DNA of 55,001 bases from NCBI GenBank assembly GCA_013373625.1, contig JABXHM010000037.1, positions 1 through 55,001 on the forward strand, given 5' to 3'. The stretch is from Alteromonadaceae bacterium. GTDB taxonomy: Bacteria > Pseudomonadota > Gammaproteobacteria > Enterobacterales > Alteromonadaceae. Below, piece by piece: positions 35,638 through 44,962 of the stretch; within the stretch, counting starts at the first letter, position 1; each line of letters starts with the position of its first letter. Under the pieces are notes generated by a model. That model saw only the letters and a list, made by a program, of their open reading frames with translations. It did no database searches and was not told the origin of the DNA. Both the position numbers and the translations under genes were made by a program.

Positions 35638-36564
35638 CTACCCCTGATACCAGCGCGTTATTGCACTGAGGGTTAACAGCCACTTTGATCTGGCGTCATC
35701 AGCGTCGAGTTGAAAAAAAGTTATCTTATCACCGGGAACACATTGCGCGAAGTGATTCAAATCACATCGAGCAACCGTGCCAACTTTTGGATATCCCCCC
35801 AGACTTTGCCGATCGGCCATCATAACAATGGGCTGCCCATCGGGGGGGATTTGTATTGCCCCAAGGGCAACGGCTTCAGAATAGAGTGCTTGTTGTCGCG
35901 TGGTGATGGGCGTGCCACTCAAGCGGTAGCCCATACGATCCATTTGCGAAGTTAACGTATAGTCACTATTTAATAAACGCCGCCATTGTAAGGGACTTAA
36001 CCAGTCGTGTTGATAGCCGGGAACCAGTGCAATGCGAATATTGCTCTGATAATGCGGCATAAGCCAATCTGGCACGCTGCGCATTTTGAGCGTCGGCTCG
36101 GCATTGTTTTGCGCCAGAGTATCGCCTTGTTTAAGCGTATCCCCATTACCTTGCAGGCCGCCAAGGTTTTCGCGACGCACAGTACAGGCACTCCCCATCA
36201 CCACAGGCGCTTGTATTCCTCCGCTTACCGCGAGGTAGTGCTTCGTGCCCAGACGCGCGGGCTCAATCTGCACGCACTGGCCAGCATCTACCGGCAGCGT
36301 TTTCCAGCCAGACTGAGCGGTACCATCGAGGGTAATTGTCGCTGCTGGTCCGGTAATACTAATGCAGCCAGGCGCGGTAAATGTGCACGTTAACGGCCCC
36401 AAAAATTCGATGGCTACACCATCAGGTTGGTTGCATAATAAGTTTGCAAGCTTAAATGCCAGCGGATCAAGCGGACCAGCCTGACAAAACCCCAGGTGTA
36501 ACTGCCCTCGCCTGCCGCTATCAACTAAGTACGCCGCCAAGCCAATTTCATCAATGGTTAGCAC
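35638..36564 (-). CDS. pxpC: 5-oxoprolinase subunit C (biotin-dependent carboxyltransferase-like)
   Basis: The protein has 308 residues and begins with GTG preceded by GGAGG. Signatures of the KipA/AHS2 family are VDSGRRGQLHLGF (usually QDxGRxG), AGPLDPLAFKLAN, GGIQAP, and a C-terminal Arg/Gly-rich segment SQMDRMGYRLSG followed by LGAIQIPPDGQPIVMMADRQSLGGYPKVGTV, cited here by its features. PxpA, B and C form an ATP-dependent enzyme that opens 5-oxo-L-proline to glutamate. The gap to pxpB is 3 bp. Confidence 0.92.
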   Translation of the reverse strand: MLTIDEIGLAAYLVDSGRRGQLHLGFCQAGPLDPLAFKLANLLCNQPDGVAIEFLGPLTCTFTAPGCISITGPAATITLDGTAQSGWKTLPVDAGQCVQIEPARLGTKHYLAVSGGIQAPVVMGSACTVRRENLGGLQGNGDTLKQGDTLAQNNAEPTLKMRSVPDWLMPHYQSNIRIALVPGYQHDWLSPLQWRRLLNSDYTLTSQMDRMGYRLSGTPITTRQQALYSEAVALGAIQIPPDGQPIVMMADRQSLGGYPKVGTVARCDLNHFAQCVPGDKITFFQLDADDARSKWLLTLSAITRWYQG

Positions 36565-36567
36565 CGC

Positions 36568-37290
36568 TTAATCCTCCCCGCTGCCGTCATTTGGCCAACT
36601 TCGGTATTGCTGTTCGCCAATTGCATAAAACTCTACCGAGTCACCTGTACGCAAGCGTATTGGTTGTGCAGCTTCCGGCAAATACATTGCCAGCGGACAT
36701 AGACCCAGCAAATGCCAGCCACCTGGCGACACGCCGGGATATACCGCAGTTTGCCTGTCGGCAATGGCAACGGCTCCCTGGGGCACGGCTTTACGTGGGT
36801 TGGCTAGTCTCGGGGTGGATAACCGTTTATCAAGTTCGCCCAAATAAGCAAACCCCGGCGCAAAGCCTACTGCGTATACCCGATAGGATGATTGCTGATG
36901 AATATCTATAATTTGGTTTTTACTCAATCCAGTTTCAGTACTGACCAGCGCCAGATCATTCGCCTCAGGGGCACCATACCATACCGGCAAACGATGCTTC
37001 TGCCCGCCAGCGTCAGTGCCCTTCAATTTAACTGGTAAATTGCGCACAAACTGGTACACACCATGATAGTCAATCCGGGTAAGATCAAACACTATCATCA
37101 GGCTGTCGTAAGACGGCACGGCCTCGTACAACCAGGGCGGAGCATTCTGCGCTGAAGCCGCATGTAAAAGCGCTGTATTTAACGCCGTAATATATTGATT
37201 CGCCACATCGAGAGAGTCACCCGATGCATAAAATATCAGGCCATCTTCACCGGCTATCTCGACCGCACGAATACCTTTGAATGCTTCCAT
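36568..37290 (-). CDS. pxpB: 5-oxoprolinase subunit B
   Basis: The protein has 240 residues of the KipI/AHS1 family. It shows PSYDSLMIVFD, GFAPGFAYLGELD, STPRLANPRKAVPQGAVAIAD, TAVYPGVSPGGWHLLG and the closing GDSVEFYAI. It pairs with PxpC to activate and hydrolyse 5-oxoproline with ATP. Its ATG shares one base with the pxpA stop (TGATG), so the two are translationally coupled. Confidence 0.93.
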   Translation of the reverse strand: MEAFKGIRAVEIAGEDGLIFYASGDSLDVANQYITALNTALLHAASAQNAPPWLYEAVPSYDSLMIVFDLTRIDYHGVYQFVRNLPVKLKGTDAGGQKHRLPVWYGAPEANDLALVSTETGLSKNQIIDIHQQSSYRVYAVGFAPGFAYLGELDKRLSTPRLANPRKAVPQGAVAIADRQTAVYPGVSPGGWHLLGLCPLAMYLPEAAQPIRLRTGDSVEFYAIGEQQYRSWPNDGSGED

Positions 37291-38057
37291 CAGGCGTTCG
37301 TACCCGGCCTGACATGAGATAATTTACGCTTAGTCAGCGCTACCCTTAAAGCCTCTGCCATAGCCACTGCGCCGGGAGAGTCACCGTGGACACATAAGGT
37401 ATCGACAGGCATAGACAATACCGAATCATCACAGGCGATAATCACGCCATCATCCATTAACCGGGTAGCCTGGGTAAATGCGTCGTCTTCATTTAAAACA
37501 GCACCGCTGTGCTTACGGGACATCAGGTAGCCATCAGGGGTATAGCGTCGATCAGCAAATGCCTCAAACAACAGTACCACACCAAATTCGGCCGCTTCCC
37601 GGGCAAGTTGCTCATGCGCCGGGTGGGCCTGGATCATCAGCGGAATATCCGCTACAGGTCCGCATGCCATCGCTTTTAATACGCCGCGGCGCAACTGGGT
37701 GTCTTGCATCATGTCGTTATAAAGCGCACCGTGAGGCTTCACGTATTCAACATGCCCGCCCTGCGCACGCGCCATACCATCAAGCGCAGCAATCTGGTAA
37801 TGCAGACAAGCAATAAGTTCGTCCTCAGCCATCGCTAAACTGCGACGGCCAAAGCCCTGCAAGTCAGGGTAACTGGGGTGCGCGCCAATTGTGACATTGT
37901 GCTCTAGCGCCAGACTGATAGCCTTTTGCAGCGTTAGTGGATCGCCGCCATGAAAACCGCAGGCAATATTGGCCATATCGATGTGCACCATAATTTCAGC
38001 ATCAACTGGCATTGTCCACGCACCATAACTTTCACCTAAATCGCAATTTAACATCAT
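37290..38057 (-). CDS. pxpA: 5-oxoprolinase subunit A (LamB/YcsF family)
   Basis: The protein has 255 residues. The family start is LNCDLGESYGAW, followed by ANIACGFHGGDP, IGAHPSYPDLQGFGRR, HVEYVKPHGALYN, FADRRYTPDGYLMSRKHSGA and a late LCVHGDSPGAV, all conserved in LamB/YcsF proteins. It is the catalytic (hydrolytic) subunit of bacterial 5-oxoprolinase. It is the first gene of the operon; the 67-bp gap to cvfB holds both divergent promoters. Confidence 0.94.
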   Translation of the reverse strand: MMLNCDLGESYGAWTMPVDAEIMVHIDMANIACGFHGGDPLTLQKAISLALEHNVTIGAHPSYPDLQGFGRRSLAMAEDELIACLHYQIAALDGMARAQGGHVEYVKPHGALYNDMMQDTQLRRGVLKAMACGPVADIPLMIQAHPAHEQLAREAAEFGVVLLFEAFADRRYTPDGYLMSRKHSGAVLNEDDAFTQATRLMDDGVIIACDDSVLSMPVDTLCVHGDSPGAVAMAEALRVALTKRKLSHVRPGTNA

Positions 38058-38124
38058 AAGCAGTTAGTTCTTGTTGGCATATCAGTTATCATGTTACCTG
38101 TTCTATAATAAAAGTCAGTCCCCT

Positions 38125-38961
38125 ATGCTAAAAATTGGTCAGATTAATCCACTTGTAGTGGTCGGTGAATTTCCCTTTGGTTATCAGCTGTTACATCCCG
38201 AAGACGATCGTCCGGTGGTTCTTGCCGAGCCCGTTGAACAACCTCTCGCAGTCGACTCGCAAATTGACGCAATGGTCTATACCGGTGAAAACGGTCAGCT
38301 TGCCGCCAGTCTCGCGTCACCTAAAATAACCGCCGGCCAGGTGAAAGTACTCAAGGCCGTGGGTGTTACCGACTTTGCCGCCTTTTTCGACTGGGGATTA
38401 CCCCGCGATCTTATGGTGCCAAGACAAAACCAGGCCAGTGCCATTAATCAGGGGATGGTTTACCCTGTTTATCTGTACTTCGATGAGGCGACACAACGTT
38501 TGTTGGGCACCACAAAGCTGCATCATCATTTAAGTGAAAGCGGCGTTTACTACAGCCCTGGCCAGGAGGTAGAGCTTATTGTGTGCGGCCAAACCGAGCT
38601 TGGTTATAAAGTCGTTATCAATCAAACACACCTGGGGCTGGTCTTTGCCAGCGATGCGTTTAAAAAGCTCAAGATGGGCGATGAAACAAATGGCTTTATT
38701 AAACAGATCCGGGAAGACGGGAAAATAGATGTTGTCCTGCAACAGGTGAATGCCACAGCTCGTGATTCATTGCAACACGCTATTCTGGACGATCTGGAGG
38801 CTCACGGCGGTTTTAGTACCCTGACCGATAAAAGCCCGCCGGAGGAAATTTACGCACGTTTTAATGTAAGTAAAGCCGCTTACAAACGCGCACTGGGTGC
38901 GCTGTACAAACAACAAAAAATACAGCTTGATAAGCAAAAAGTAACATTAATAAACGACTAA
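38125..38961 (+). CDS. cvfB: CvfB-like S1 RNA-binding / winged-helix protein
   Basis: The protein is 278 residues from the ATG at 38125; an upstream in-frame start at 38071 lies in the promoter region and is not expected. Tandem OB/S1-like folds are visible (IGQINPLVVVGEFPFGYQL; DFAAFFDWGLPRDLMVPR; GYKVVINQTHLGLVF). The final 60 residues form a winged helix (FNVSKAAYKRALGALYKQQKI). CvfB-type proteins are RNA-binding and affect virulence or stress; they are often wrongly called GntR regulators. It is followed directly by the OsmC gene (9-bp gap), so probably in an operon with it. Confidence 0.85.
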   Translation: MLKIGQINPLVVVGEFPFGYQLLHPEDDRPVVLAEPVEQPLAVDSQIDAMVYTGENGQLAASLASPKITAGQVKVLKAVGVTDFAAFFDWGLPRDLMVPRQNQASAINQGMVYPVYLYFDEATQRLLGTTKLHHHLSESGVYYSPGQEVELIVCGQTELGYKVVINQTHLGLVFASDAFKKLKMGDETNGFIKQIREDGKIDVVLQQVNATARDSLQHAILDDLEAHGGFSTLTDKSPPEEIYARFNVSKAAYKRALGALYKQQKIQLDKQKVTLIND

Positions 38962-38970
38962 GGGACAACT

Positions 38971-39366
38971 ATGAAAGCAACCGTAAACTGGCAACAAGCA
39001 CTGACCTTTAGCGGTAAAACTGACAGCGGCTTTGGGCAAATACTAGACGGCAATGGTGAAGCCCTCTCCCCCATGGAAACCGTGTTACTCGCCGTAGGCG
39101 CCTGTTCCAGTATCGATGTGGTCGACATCTTAAAAAAACGCCGACTGAACATTACAGATTGTGTGTGTGAACTCGAAGCAAAGCGTGCCGATACAGCGCC
39201 GCGGGTTTTTACTGACATTCATGCACACTACCACGTCAGTGGTGATAACCTCAGTGATAAAGACGTGTCTCGTGCTGTGTCGTTGTCGGCCGAAAAATAC
39301 TGTTCGGTCATGTTGATGCTGAAAGGCAATGTGGTTATTACTACCAGTTACAGTATAAAAAGTTAA
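38971..39366 (+). CDS. OsmC family protein (YhfA-like)
   Basis: The protein has 131 residues. The two OsmC-family cysteines are at about 45 (VGACSSIDVVDIL) and 110 (SAEKYCSVMLML). The motif SPMETVLLAVGAC and length match the YhfA subgroup. OsmC/Ohr proteins reduce organic peroxides, but the function of the YhfA group is not settled. AAGGGA precedes the ATG and the gene follows cvfB closely. The 209 bp to the next gene contain a weak hairpin, GCCTGAT-N6-ATCAGGC (39551-39570). Confidence 0.85.
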   Translation: MKATVNWQQALTFSGKTDSGFGQILDGNGEALSPMETVLLAVGACSSIDVVDILKKRRLNITDCVCELEAKRADTAPRVFTDIHAHYHVSGDNLSDKDVSRAVSLSAEKYCSVMLMLKGNVVITTSYSIKS

Positions 39367-39575
39367 TGACGTTCCGATATCTAAACAAAAACAACTTTAG
39401 ACTGAAAGTTCTCACGATGCGCGACTAACTAATGGCTCCATCCACGAACCAACCATCGAGAACAGGCTCACGCTGACAATATGATTGATAATAACCCCAT
39501 TCAACTCATTTATTGTCAACGTGACCGACAACTAAAAAGTCAAATATTGGGCCTGATTACACCATCAGGCACATA

Positions 39576-40175
39576 TCAAAAAGCAAAAGTAATACCGAGA
39601 TTAATACTTCTCCAATCTCTTGATTCAGCAGAACCAAATTCCAGATCTGGTAAAACCTGATAATCAACAAACAACCCAACAGCATCTGTTGCCTGGTATT
39701 TCAAACCAACTCCATAGGTGAAACCACTTTCAGAGAGTTTTCCTACATAAGGGTAAGTGACGGTCGTATTGCCATCGATATCTGTAAAAGAACTCCTCGT
39801 CGTGATTTCATAATCGCTTTTAGTTATTCCGGCTAAAGAATACAAGTAAACAGCGTTATAAACAGGATAAGATGCTCTAATCAGCAACGAAATCTGGGCA
39901 TCAATATCTTCTTTGTACGTTGCATCAGGTGTTCCCATGACATAAAGCTGATGGGAATATCCTGACGTACCGGTATTGTACCGGGTTTCGATAGAGAAGT
40001 ATTTGTTGTACTGATAACCACCAATGACACCGACGGACTTTAGTTCTCTGTCAGTCTGAGAATTAACTTCTTGTGCACTGTATTGGGCGCCCAAATACCA
40101 ATTATTTTCACATTTAGCCGAAATAGAAAAAGCGGATGTCGATGCCACGAGAGCAAAGGTTAAAATTCTTTTCAT
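39576..40175 (-). CDS. Small outer-membrane beta-barrel protein
   Basis: The protein has 199 residues. A signal peptide ends near SISA-KCENNWY. The mature part alternates short amphipathic strands (NWYLGAQYSAQEV, KSVGVIGGYQY, YFSIETRYNTG) and ends with Phe (NLGITFAF), the barrel-assembly signal. It resembles OmpA/OmpW-type 8-strand porin-like proteins, but no specific family is clear. AGGGAC precedes the ATG. It is monocistronic and its role is unknown. Confidence 0.8.
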   Translation of the reverse strand: MKRILTFALVASTSAFSISAKCENNWYLGAQYSAQEVNSQTDRELKSVGVIGGYQYNKYFSIETRYNTGTSGYSHQLYVMGTPDATYKEDIDAQISLLIRASYPVYNAVYLYSLAGITKSDYEITTRSSFTDIDGNTTVTYPYVGKLSESGFTYGVGLKYQATDAVGLFVDYQVLPDLEFGSAESRDWRSINLGITFAF

Positions 40176-40575
40176 GAAAGTCCCTTTTATATTTTCTGAG
40201 TATTATTTTATGAAATGCCATAATATATCGTAACGATGAATCCACGCTGAATAGGAGTTGAATACATGCTAATTCAGTGAAACAAGATCCCTTCAAAAAA
40301 GATAACGATAGAACAAGTGCTACAAAAAGCTGCTTGTCTACCTTACCTACCTTTTCTGCAAGGCAACCTGACACCGCAAAAATGGTCAAATAAACCAGGT
40401 AATAGCAAAAACCATCACTTAATTGTCAACCTCCTCACCGCCAAGCGATACAATTCGTTACATAACGACACATCTACTCGCTAATTTATTGTTTTAACTG
40501 CAATTATACTTTTATTTGAAAACTGGCACAGCGAATGCTGTCAGGCGTATATAACAAATATACTTTGCAGGTAAA
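40176..40575. other. Intergenic region between the barrel and RND operon
   Basis: The 400-bp gap between divergent genes holds both promoters. An opposite-strand frame here begins with TTG, overlaps the barrel signal sequence and lacks a ribosome site, so I reject it. ATCGT-A-ACGAT at about 40227-40237 is a short palindrome. TATACT-like boxes lie close to the operon start. No regulator gene is present. Confidence 0.5.
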
Positions 40576-41661
40576 ATGATGGAACACACAACGCACCGCA
40601 CTCTAGGTACTTTATTACTCTCCGGCCTATTGCTTAGCAGCATTACGTTAAGCGGCTGTATGAACGCCGATGCCACCGATGACACCGCAGCCAAGGCCAA
40701 AGAAGAAGCTGTTATCAGTATTCCGGTTGAGGCAGAGCCCCTCACCAGCGGAGAGATTTCGTCAAGTTACCACACTACTGCTATCTTAGAAGCAAAGGAA
40801 GAAGCTTTTGTGGTCGCTCGCGCGTCAGGTATTGTTGAACATATTTATGTAGAAGAAGGCGATTACGTTGAGAAAGGACAAGTACTCGCGCAGCTCGATA
40901 AAAAGCGCTATGAGCTAAACCTGAGTAAAGCCCGTGCTGATTTAACCGGCCTCGAAAAAGAACTCAATAAAATTAATAAAGTTCATTCTCGCCAGTTGGT
41001 CAGTGATGATACGTTTGACAAGCTCACCGCCCAATACGAAGGCGCTAAAGCCGTATTGGCCCTGGCTGAACTGGATTTAAAAGAAACCACCATTACCGCA
41101 CCTATCAGTGGCTATATTGCCGAGCGCAATGCCAAAGTCGGAAACCTGACTGAATCCTTCCAACGTGAGCGTATGTTCCATATCGTGCAGCAGCGTGAAT
41201 TACAAGGTATTGTTTACCTTCCTGAAAGTGAAATGGCGGCGATCAAAGCTAAACAAAAAGCCAGCTTGCAGGTCGCAGCATTAGGTAACGCCACTGTTAA
41301 CGGCTATATAGAACGCATTAGCCCTATTGTGGATGCCACCACAGGCACATTTAAGGTCACGCTTACCGTTCCGAATGACGGCGGTAAGCTGAAGGCCGGC
41401 ATGTTCTCTGAGGTATCTATCGATTATGCGACGCACAGCAATGCCACGCTGATCCCCCGTAAAGCCTTATTAACGATTGACGATCGCACCAGTGTCTTCG
41501 TGGTAAAAGACGGCGTTGCTAATAAACTGGATGTCACAACGGGTTTTGAAAACAGTGATTATGTCGAAATTACCAGTGGGTTAAACGGTAGCGAAACTGT
41601 GGTTACCGTGGGTCATCACAATCTAAAAGATGCTTCGCCAGTTGATGTCGTAAATAGCTGA
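40576..41661 (+). CDS. RND periplasmic adaptor, lipoprotein type
   Basis: The protein has 361 residues. The lipobox is TLSGC, so it is lipid-anchored; Met follows the Cys, not the Asp typical of inner-membrane retention. The lipoyl half is IYVEEGDYVEKGQVLAQLD, a helical hairpin follows at about 105-145 (LNLSKARADLTGLEKELNK), and the second half includes TITAPISGYIAERNAKVGN. The beta-barrel part has GYIERISPIVDATTGTFKVTL and LKAGMFSEVSI. It links both downstream permeases to an outer-membrane channel. First gene of a three-gene operon. Confidence 0.92.
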   Translation: MMEHTTHRTLGTLLLSGLLLSSITLSGCMNADATDDTAAKAKEEAVISIPVEAEPLTSGEISSSYHTTAILEAKEEAFVVARASGIVEHIYVEEGDYVEKGQVLAQLDKKRYELNLSKARADLTGLEKELNKINKVHSRQLVSDDTFDKLTAQYEGAKAVLALAELDLKETTITAPISGYIAERNAKVGNLTESFQRERMFHIVQQRELQGIVYLPESEMAAIKAKQKASLQVAALGNATVNGYIERISPIVDATTGTFKVTLTVPNDGGKLKAGMFSEVSIDYATHSNATLIPRKALLTIDDRTSVFVVKDGVANKLDVTTGFENSDYVEITSGLNGSETVVTVGHHNLKDASPVDVVNS

Positions 41662-41680
41662 TTGAAGCCAGGAGATTGTT

Positions 41681-44600
41681 ATGCAACTTGTTGATATTGC
41701 GGTAAAACGCCCAATAGCCATTGGCATGTTTACGTTAGCGGTACTGCTCTTTGGTATGGTCTCTCTGGGTCGCCTGTCGGTAAACCTGTTACCGGAACTG
41801 GCTTACCCTACCCTGACGATACGTACTGACTATAACGGTGCAGCCCCGGCCGAAGTCGAACAATTAGTGTCTAAACCTATTGAAGAGACGATCGGCACGG
41901 TGAAAGGCGTGCGAAGCGTCAAGTCGGTGTCCAGACCCGGTCAGTCAGATATTGTGCTGGAATTCGCCTGGGGTACCGAGATGGATTTTGCCAGTCTGGA
42001 AGTACGCGAAAAGCTGGATATTTTGCAACTGCCGCTGGATGTCGATAAACCCCGGTTACTGCGTTTTAACCCGAGCCTTGATCCAATCTTACGCTATGGT
42101 TTGAGTTTTAGCAGTCCTGACGCCTCTGCCGCAGCCATGAAACGATTGCGAATTTATGCTGAGGAACAAGTCAAACGCCAGCTTGAATCTATTGAAGGCG
42201 TCGCCTCAGTAAAAATTGGCGGTGCCCTTGAAAACGAAATACAGGTTCTGGTTGATCAGCGCCGTGTTAGCCAACTCAATATCAATGTTAACGATATTAT
42301 CAAACGACTTAAAGAAGAGAACCTCAACACTGCTGGCGGCCGCATCGATAATGGTAATCAGGCATTTCTGGTACGTACACTGAATCAATTTAACTCACTT
42401 AGCGAAATTGGCGATCTGTATATTGCCAATCGGGACGGTAAATCTATTCGCCTGCGGGACGTGGCCACTATTGAGAATACCTTTAAAGAACGCGACGCTA
42501 TCAGCCGGTTTAACGGCCAGGAAGGTGCCGAAATCGCAATCTATAAAGAAGGCGATGCGAACTCTGTGGATGTCGCCCGCCAGGTCTCTGTCGCACTTTC
42601 CCGTATTACTAAAGAACTACCGACCGAGTACGAGCTGAACAAAGTGTACGATCAAAGTGAGTTTATTAAACAAGCAATTGATGACGTGAAGTCCTCGGCT
42701 GTTATTGGCGGTATTCTTGCGATGCTGATTTTATATTTGTTCTTACGTGATTTCTGGCCCACGTTGATCATTTCTATATCTATTCCGCTGTCAGTGATTG
42801 CCACGTTTAACCTCATGTACGGTAACGACATTAGCTTAAATATTATGAGCTTAGGTGGTATTGCGCTGGCAGTAGGACTGCTGGTGGATAACAGCATTGT
42901 GGTACTGGAGAATATCGACAAACACAAACAGCGCGGCAAAGGTTTAATTGAACCCGCGGAGGCTGCAGCGAAAGGGACCAAAGAAGTGTCAAGCGCTATC
43001 CTGGCTTCGACACTAACGACGCTTGCGGTGTTTGTCCCTCTTATTTTTGTAGAAGGGATTGCCGGGCAATTATTCAGCGATCAGGCTATGACGGTATCGT
43101 TTGCACTTGTCGCTTCACTCATCGTTGCGTTAACCGTGATCCCGGCTTTAGCCGCTAAAGCGACACGCAAAGAAACCTTTACTGAGAACAGCGATTTTGA
43201 ACCCAGCCCTGTGCTGCCAGCCAAAGGTTGGCGTAAAGTGGTGTATTACATTACTCTGCCACTACGATTATTGGTAAAACTTGTGTTTGGTATAATTCCA
43301 ATGCTGGTGACCACCGCACTGATCACGATATGGCGCGGTGTAAGTAAACTATTAGCATTTGTCTTACTGCCTCTGACAACCCTGTTTAGTATTGGCTTTA
43401 GCGCGCTTGAGAAAGTGTATCAGGTAAGTCTCAATGCCGCGTTAAACGCCCGCTGGTTAGTGCTGGGCGGCGCAGTGGCTGTCACCGCCTTTGCATATTT
43501 GCTTATCCCGCGCCTGGGTATGGAGTTGATCCCGCGGATGTCACAGGGTGAGTTTTTTGTTGAAGTCACCTTACCCGCCGGCGCCAGAGTGGAGCAAACC
43601 GATAACCTGCTAACACGCCTGGCGGAATATTCTGAATCATTGCCTGGCGTGGCCCGTACCTATTCTCTGGCCGGCACCGGCAGCCTGATCAGCGCCGCTC
43701 CCTCTCAGGGCGGGGATCATTGGGGTAAACTCAATGTGGTACTTAACAACGGCACCAGCGAGGCAGATGAACAGCAGGTTAAAGAATCGTTACGCGAATT
43801 TTTAGCCAAACAGGCTGGTGTGCAAAGTAAATTTGGTTACCCCGAACTATTCACCTTTGCTGCGCCTATTCAAATTGAGTTACAAGGTTACGACTTAAAC
43901 CAGTTACAACGTTTCAGCGATGAGCTAAAAAGTGGCCTGGAAGCTAACGACCGTTTTGCGGATGTTACCAGTAGCCTGCGCACGGGTAATCCAGAGTTAA
44001 AAATTAATTTCAATCATGCTGCGTTGGCACGTTTAAACATGGACGCAGCAACGGCCGCTAAACTGGTTGCCGCACAAATCGGCGGTGAAGTCGCTACAAA
44101 ATACAGTTTACGTGACCGTAAAGTGGATATTTTAGTTCGCACCCAACAAACACAACGTGACCAGATAGAAGACATTGGCCGGATTATTATTAATCCAGGT
44201 GCAGACCAAGCAATTCCTTTACATGCCGTGGCCGATGTTTACCTGAGTAACGGCCCCAGTGAAATTACCCGCATTGGCCAACAACGTGTGGCGCTCATCG
44301 AAGCCAATCTGCGCCATGGCGATCTGGCGCAGGGCGTGAATGCGGCGCAACTCATTATCGACCAGACACAACTGCCGTTGTCTTTGAAAGCAACCATCGC
44401 CGGCCAAAGTGAGGATATGCAACAAAGTTTTGACTCACTCTTGCTGGCCCTGGGCTTAGCAATATTTATGGTGTATCTGGTGATGGCCTCTCAGTTTGAA
44501 TCCCTTGGCCACCCGCTATTGATCCTGTTTGCCATACCAATGGCTGTGGCCGGCGCTATTTACGGTTTATTAATTACCAATACCCATGTCAGTGTGGTGG

Positions 44601-44962
44601 TATTTATCGGTCTTATAATGCTCTGCGGTATTGTGGTGAATAACGCCATTGTACTGATTGATCGTATTAACCAGTTACGTGAGCAAGGCCAGGACAAACA
44701 CAGCGCTATTGTTAGCGCAGCATACACTCGCCTGCGCCCTATTATTATGACTACCATGACCACAATTCTGGGGCTGTTACCAATGGCAATTGGCTTCGGT
44801 GAAGGTGCCGAGGTACGCACCCCCATGGCGGTAACGGTAATATTTGGTTTGCTGTTTTCCACGGTGCTAACGTTAATTTTACTGCCGGTTATCTACTCAT
44901 TATTTGACCGCAAAGAATTTAAGGTAGCCAGTCACAGTAGTGAGGAGCATGTTTATGGATAA
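41681..44962 (+). CDS. RND efflux permease A (large, with central hydrophobic insert)
   Basis: The protein has 1093 residues, about 50 longer than most relatives. TM4 reads ALAVGLLVDNSIVVLEN (D403, N404), where AcrB has two Asp. TM10 reads LCGIVVNNAIVLIDRINQ. The extra length is mainly at about 516-575, between TM6 and TM7, where two additional hydrophobic stretches (LLVKLVFGIIPMLVTTALI and LLAFVLLPLTTLFSIGFS) appear. It is a proton-driven pump working with the adaptor upstream. AGGAGA precedes the ATG. The next permease overlaps its end by 8 bp. Confidence 0.93.
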   Translation: MQLVDIAVKRPIAIGMFTLAVLLFGMVSLGRLSVNLLPELAYPTLTIRTDYNGAAPAEVEQLVSKPIEETIGTVKGVRSVKSVSRPGQSDIVLEFAWGTEMDFASLEVREKLDILQLPLDVDKPRLLRFNPSLDPILRYGLSFSSPDASAAAMKRLRIYAEEQVKRQLESIEGVASVKIGGALENEIQVLVDQRRVSQLNINVNDIIKRLKEENLNTAGGRIDNGNQAFLVRTLNQFNSLSEIGDLYIANRDGKSIRLRDVATIENTFKERDAISRFNGQEGAEIAIYKEGDANSVDVARQVSVALSRITKELPTEYELNKVYDQSEFIKQAIDDVKSSAVIGGILAMLILYLFLRDFWPTLIISISIPLSVIATFNLMYGNDISLNIMSLGGIALAVGLLVDNSIVVLENIDKHKQRGKGLIEPAEAAAKGTKEVSSAILASTLTTLAVFVPLIFVEGIAGQLFSDQAMTVSFALVASLIVALTVIPALAAKATRKETFTENSDFEPSPVLPAKGWRKVVYYITLPLRLLVKLVFGIIPMLVTTALITIWRGVSKLLAFVLLPLTTLFSIGFSALEKVYQVSLNAALNARWLVLGGAVAVTAFAYLLIPRLGMELIPRMSQGEFFVEVTLPAGARVEQTDNLLTRLAEYSESLPGVARTYSLAGTGSLISAAPSQGGDHWGKLNVVLNNGTSEADEQQVKESLREFLAKQAGVQSKFGYPELFTFAAPIQIELQGYDLNQLQRFSDELKSGLEANDRFADVTSSLRTGNPELKINFNHAALARLNMDAATAAKLVAAQIGGEVATKYSLRDRKVDILVRTQQTQRDQIEDIGRIIINPGADQAIPLHAVADVYLSNGPSEITRIGQQRVALIEANLRHGDLAQGVNAAQLIIDQTQLPLSLKATIAGQSEDMQQSFDSLLLALGLAIFMVYLVMASQFESLGHPLLILFAIPMAVAGAIYGLLITNTHVSVVVFIGLIMLCGIVVNNAIVLIDRINQLREQGQDKHSAIVSAAYTRLRPIIMTTMTTILGLLPMAIGFGEGAEVRTPMAVTVIFGLLFSTVLTLILLPVIYSLFDRKEFKVASHSSEEHVYG

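Noticed and set aside
40114..40389. Minus-strand 91-codon frame upstream of and overlapping the beta-barrel gene start
   Set aside because: TTG start, no Shine-Dalgarno sequence, and overlap with the beta-barrel signal peptide in another frame; the hydrophobic stretch looks transporter-like but the frame is probably chance.
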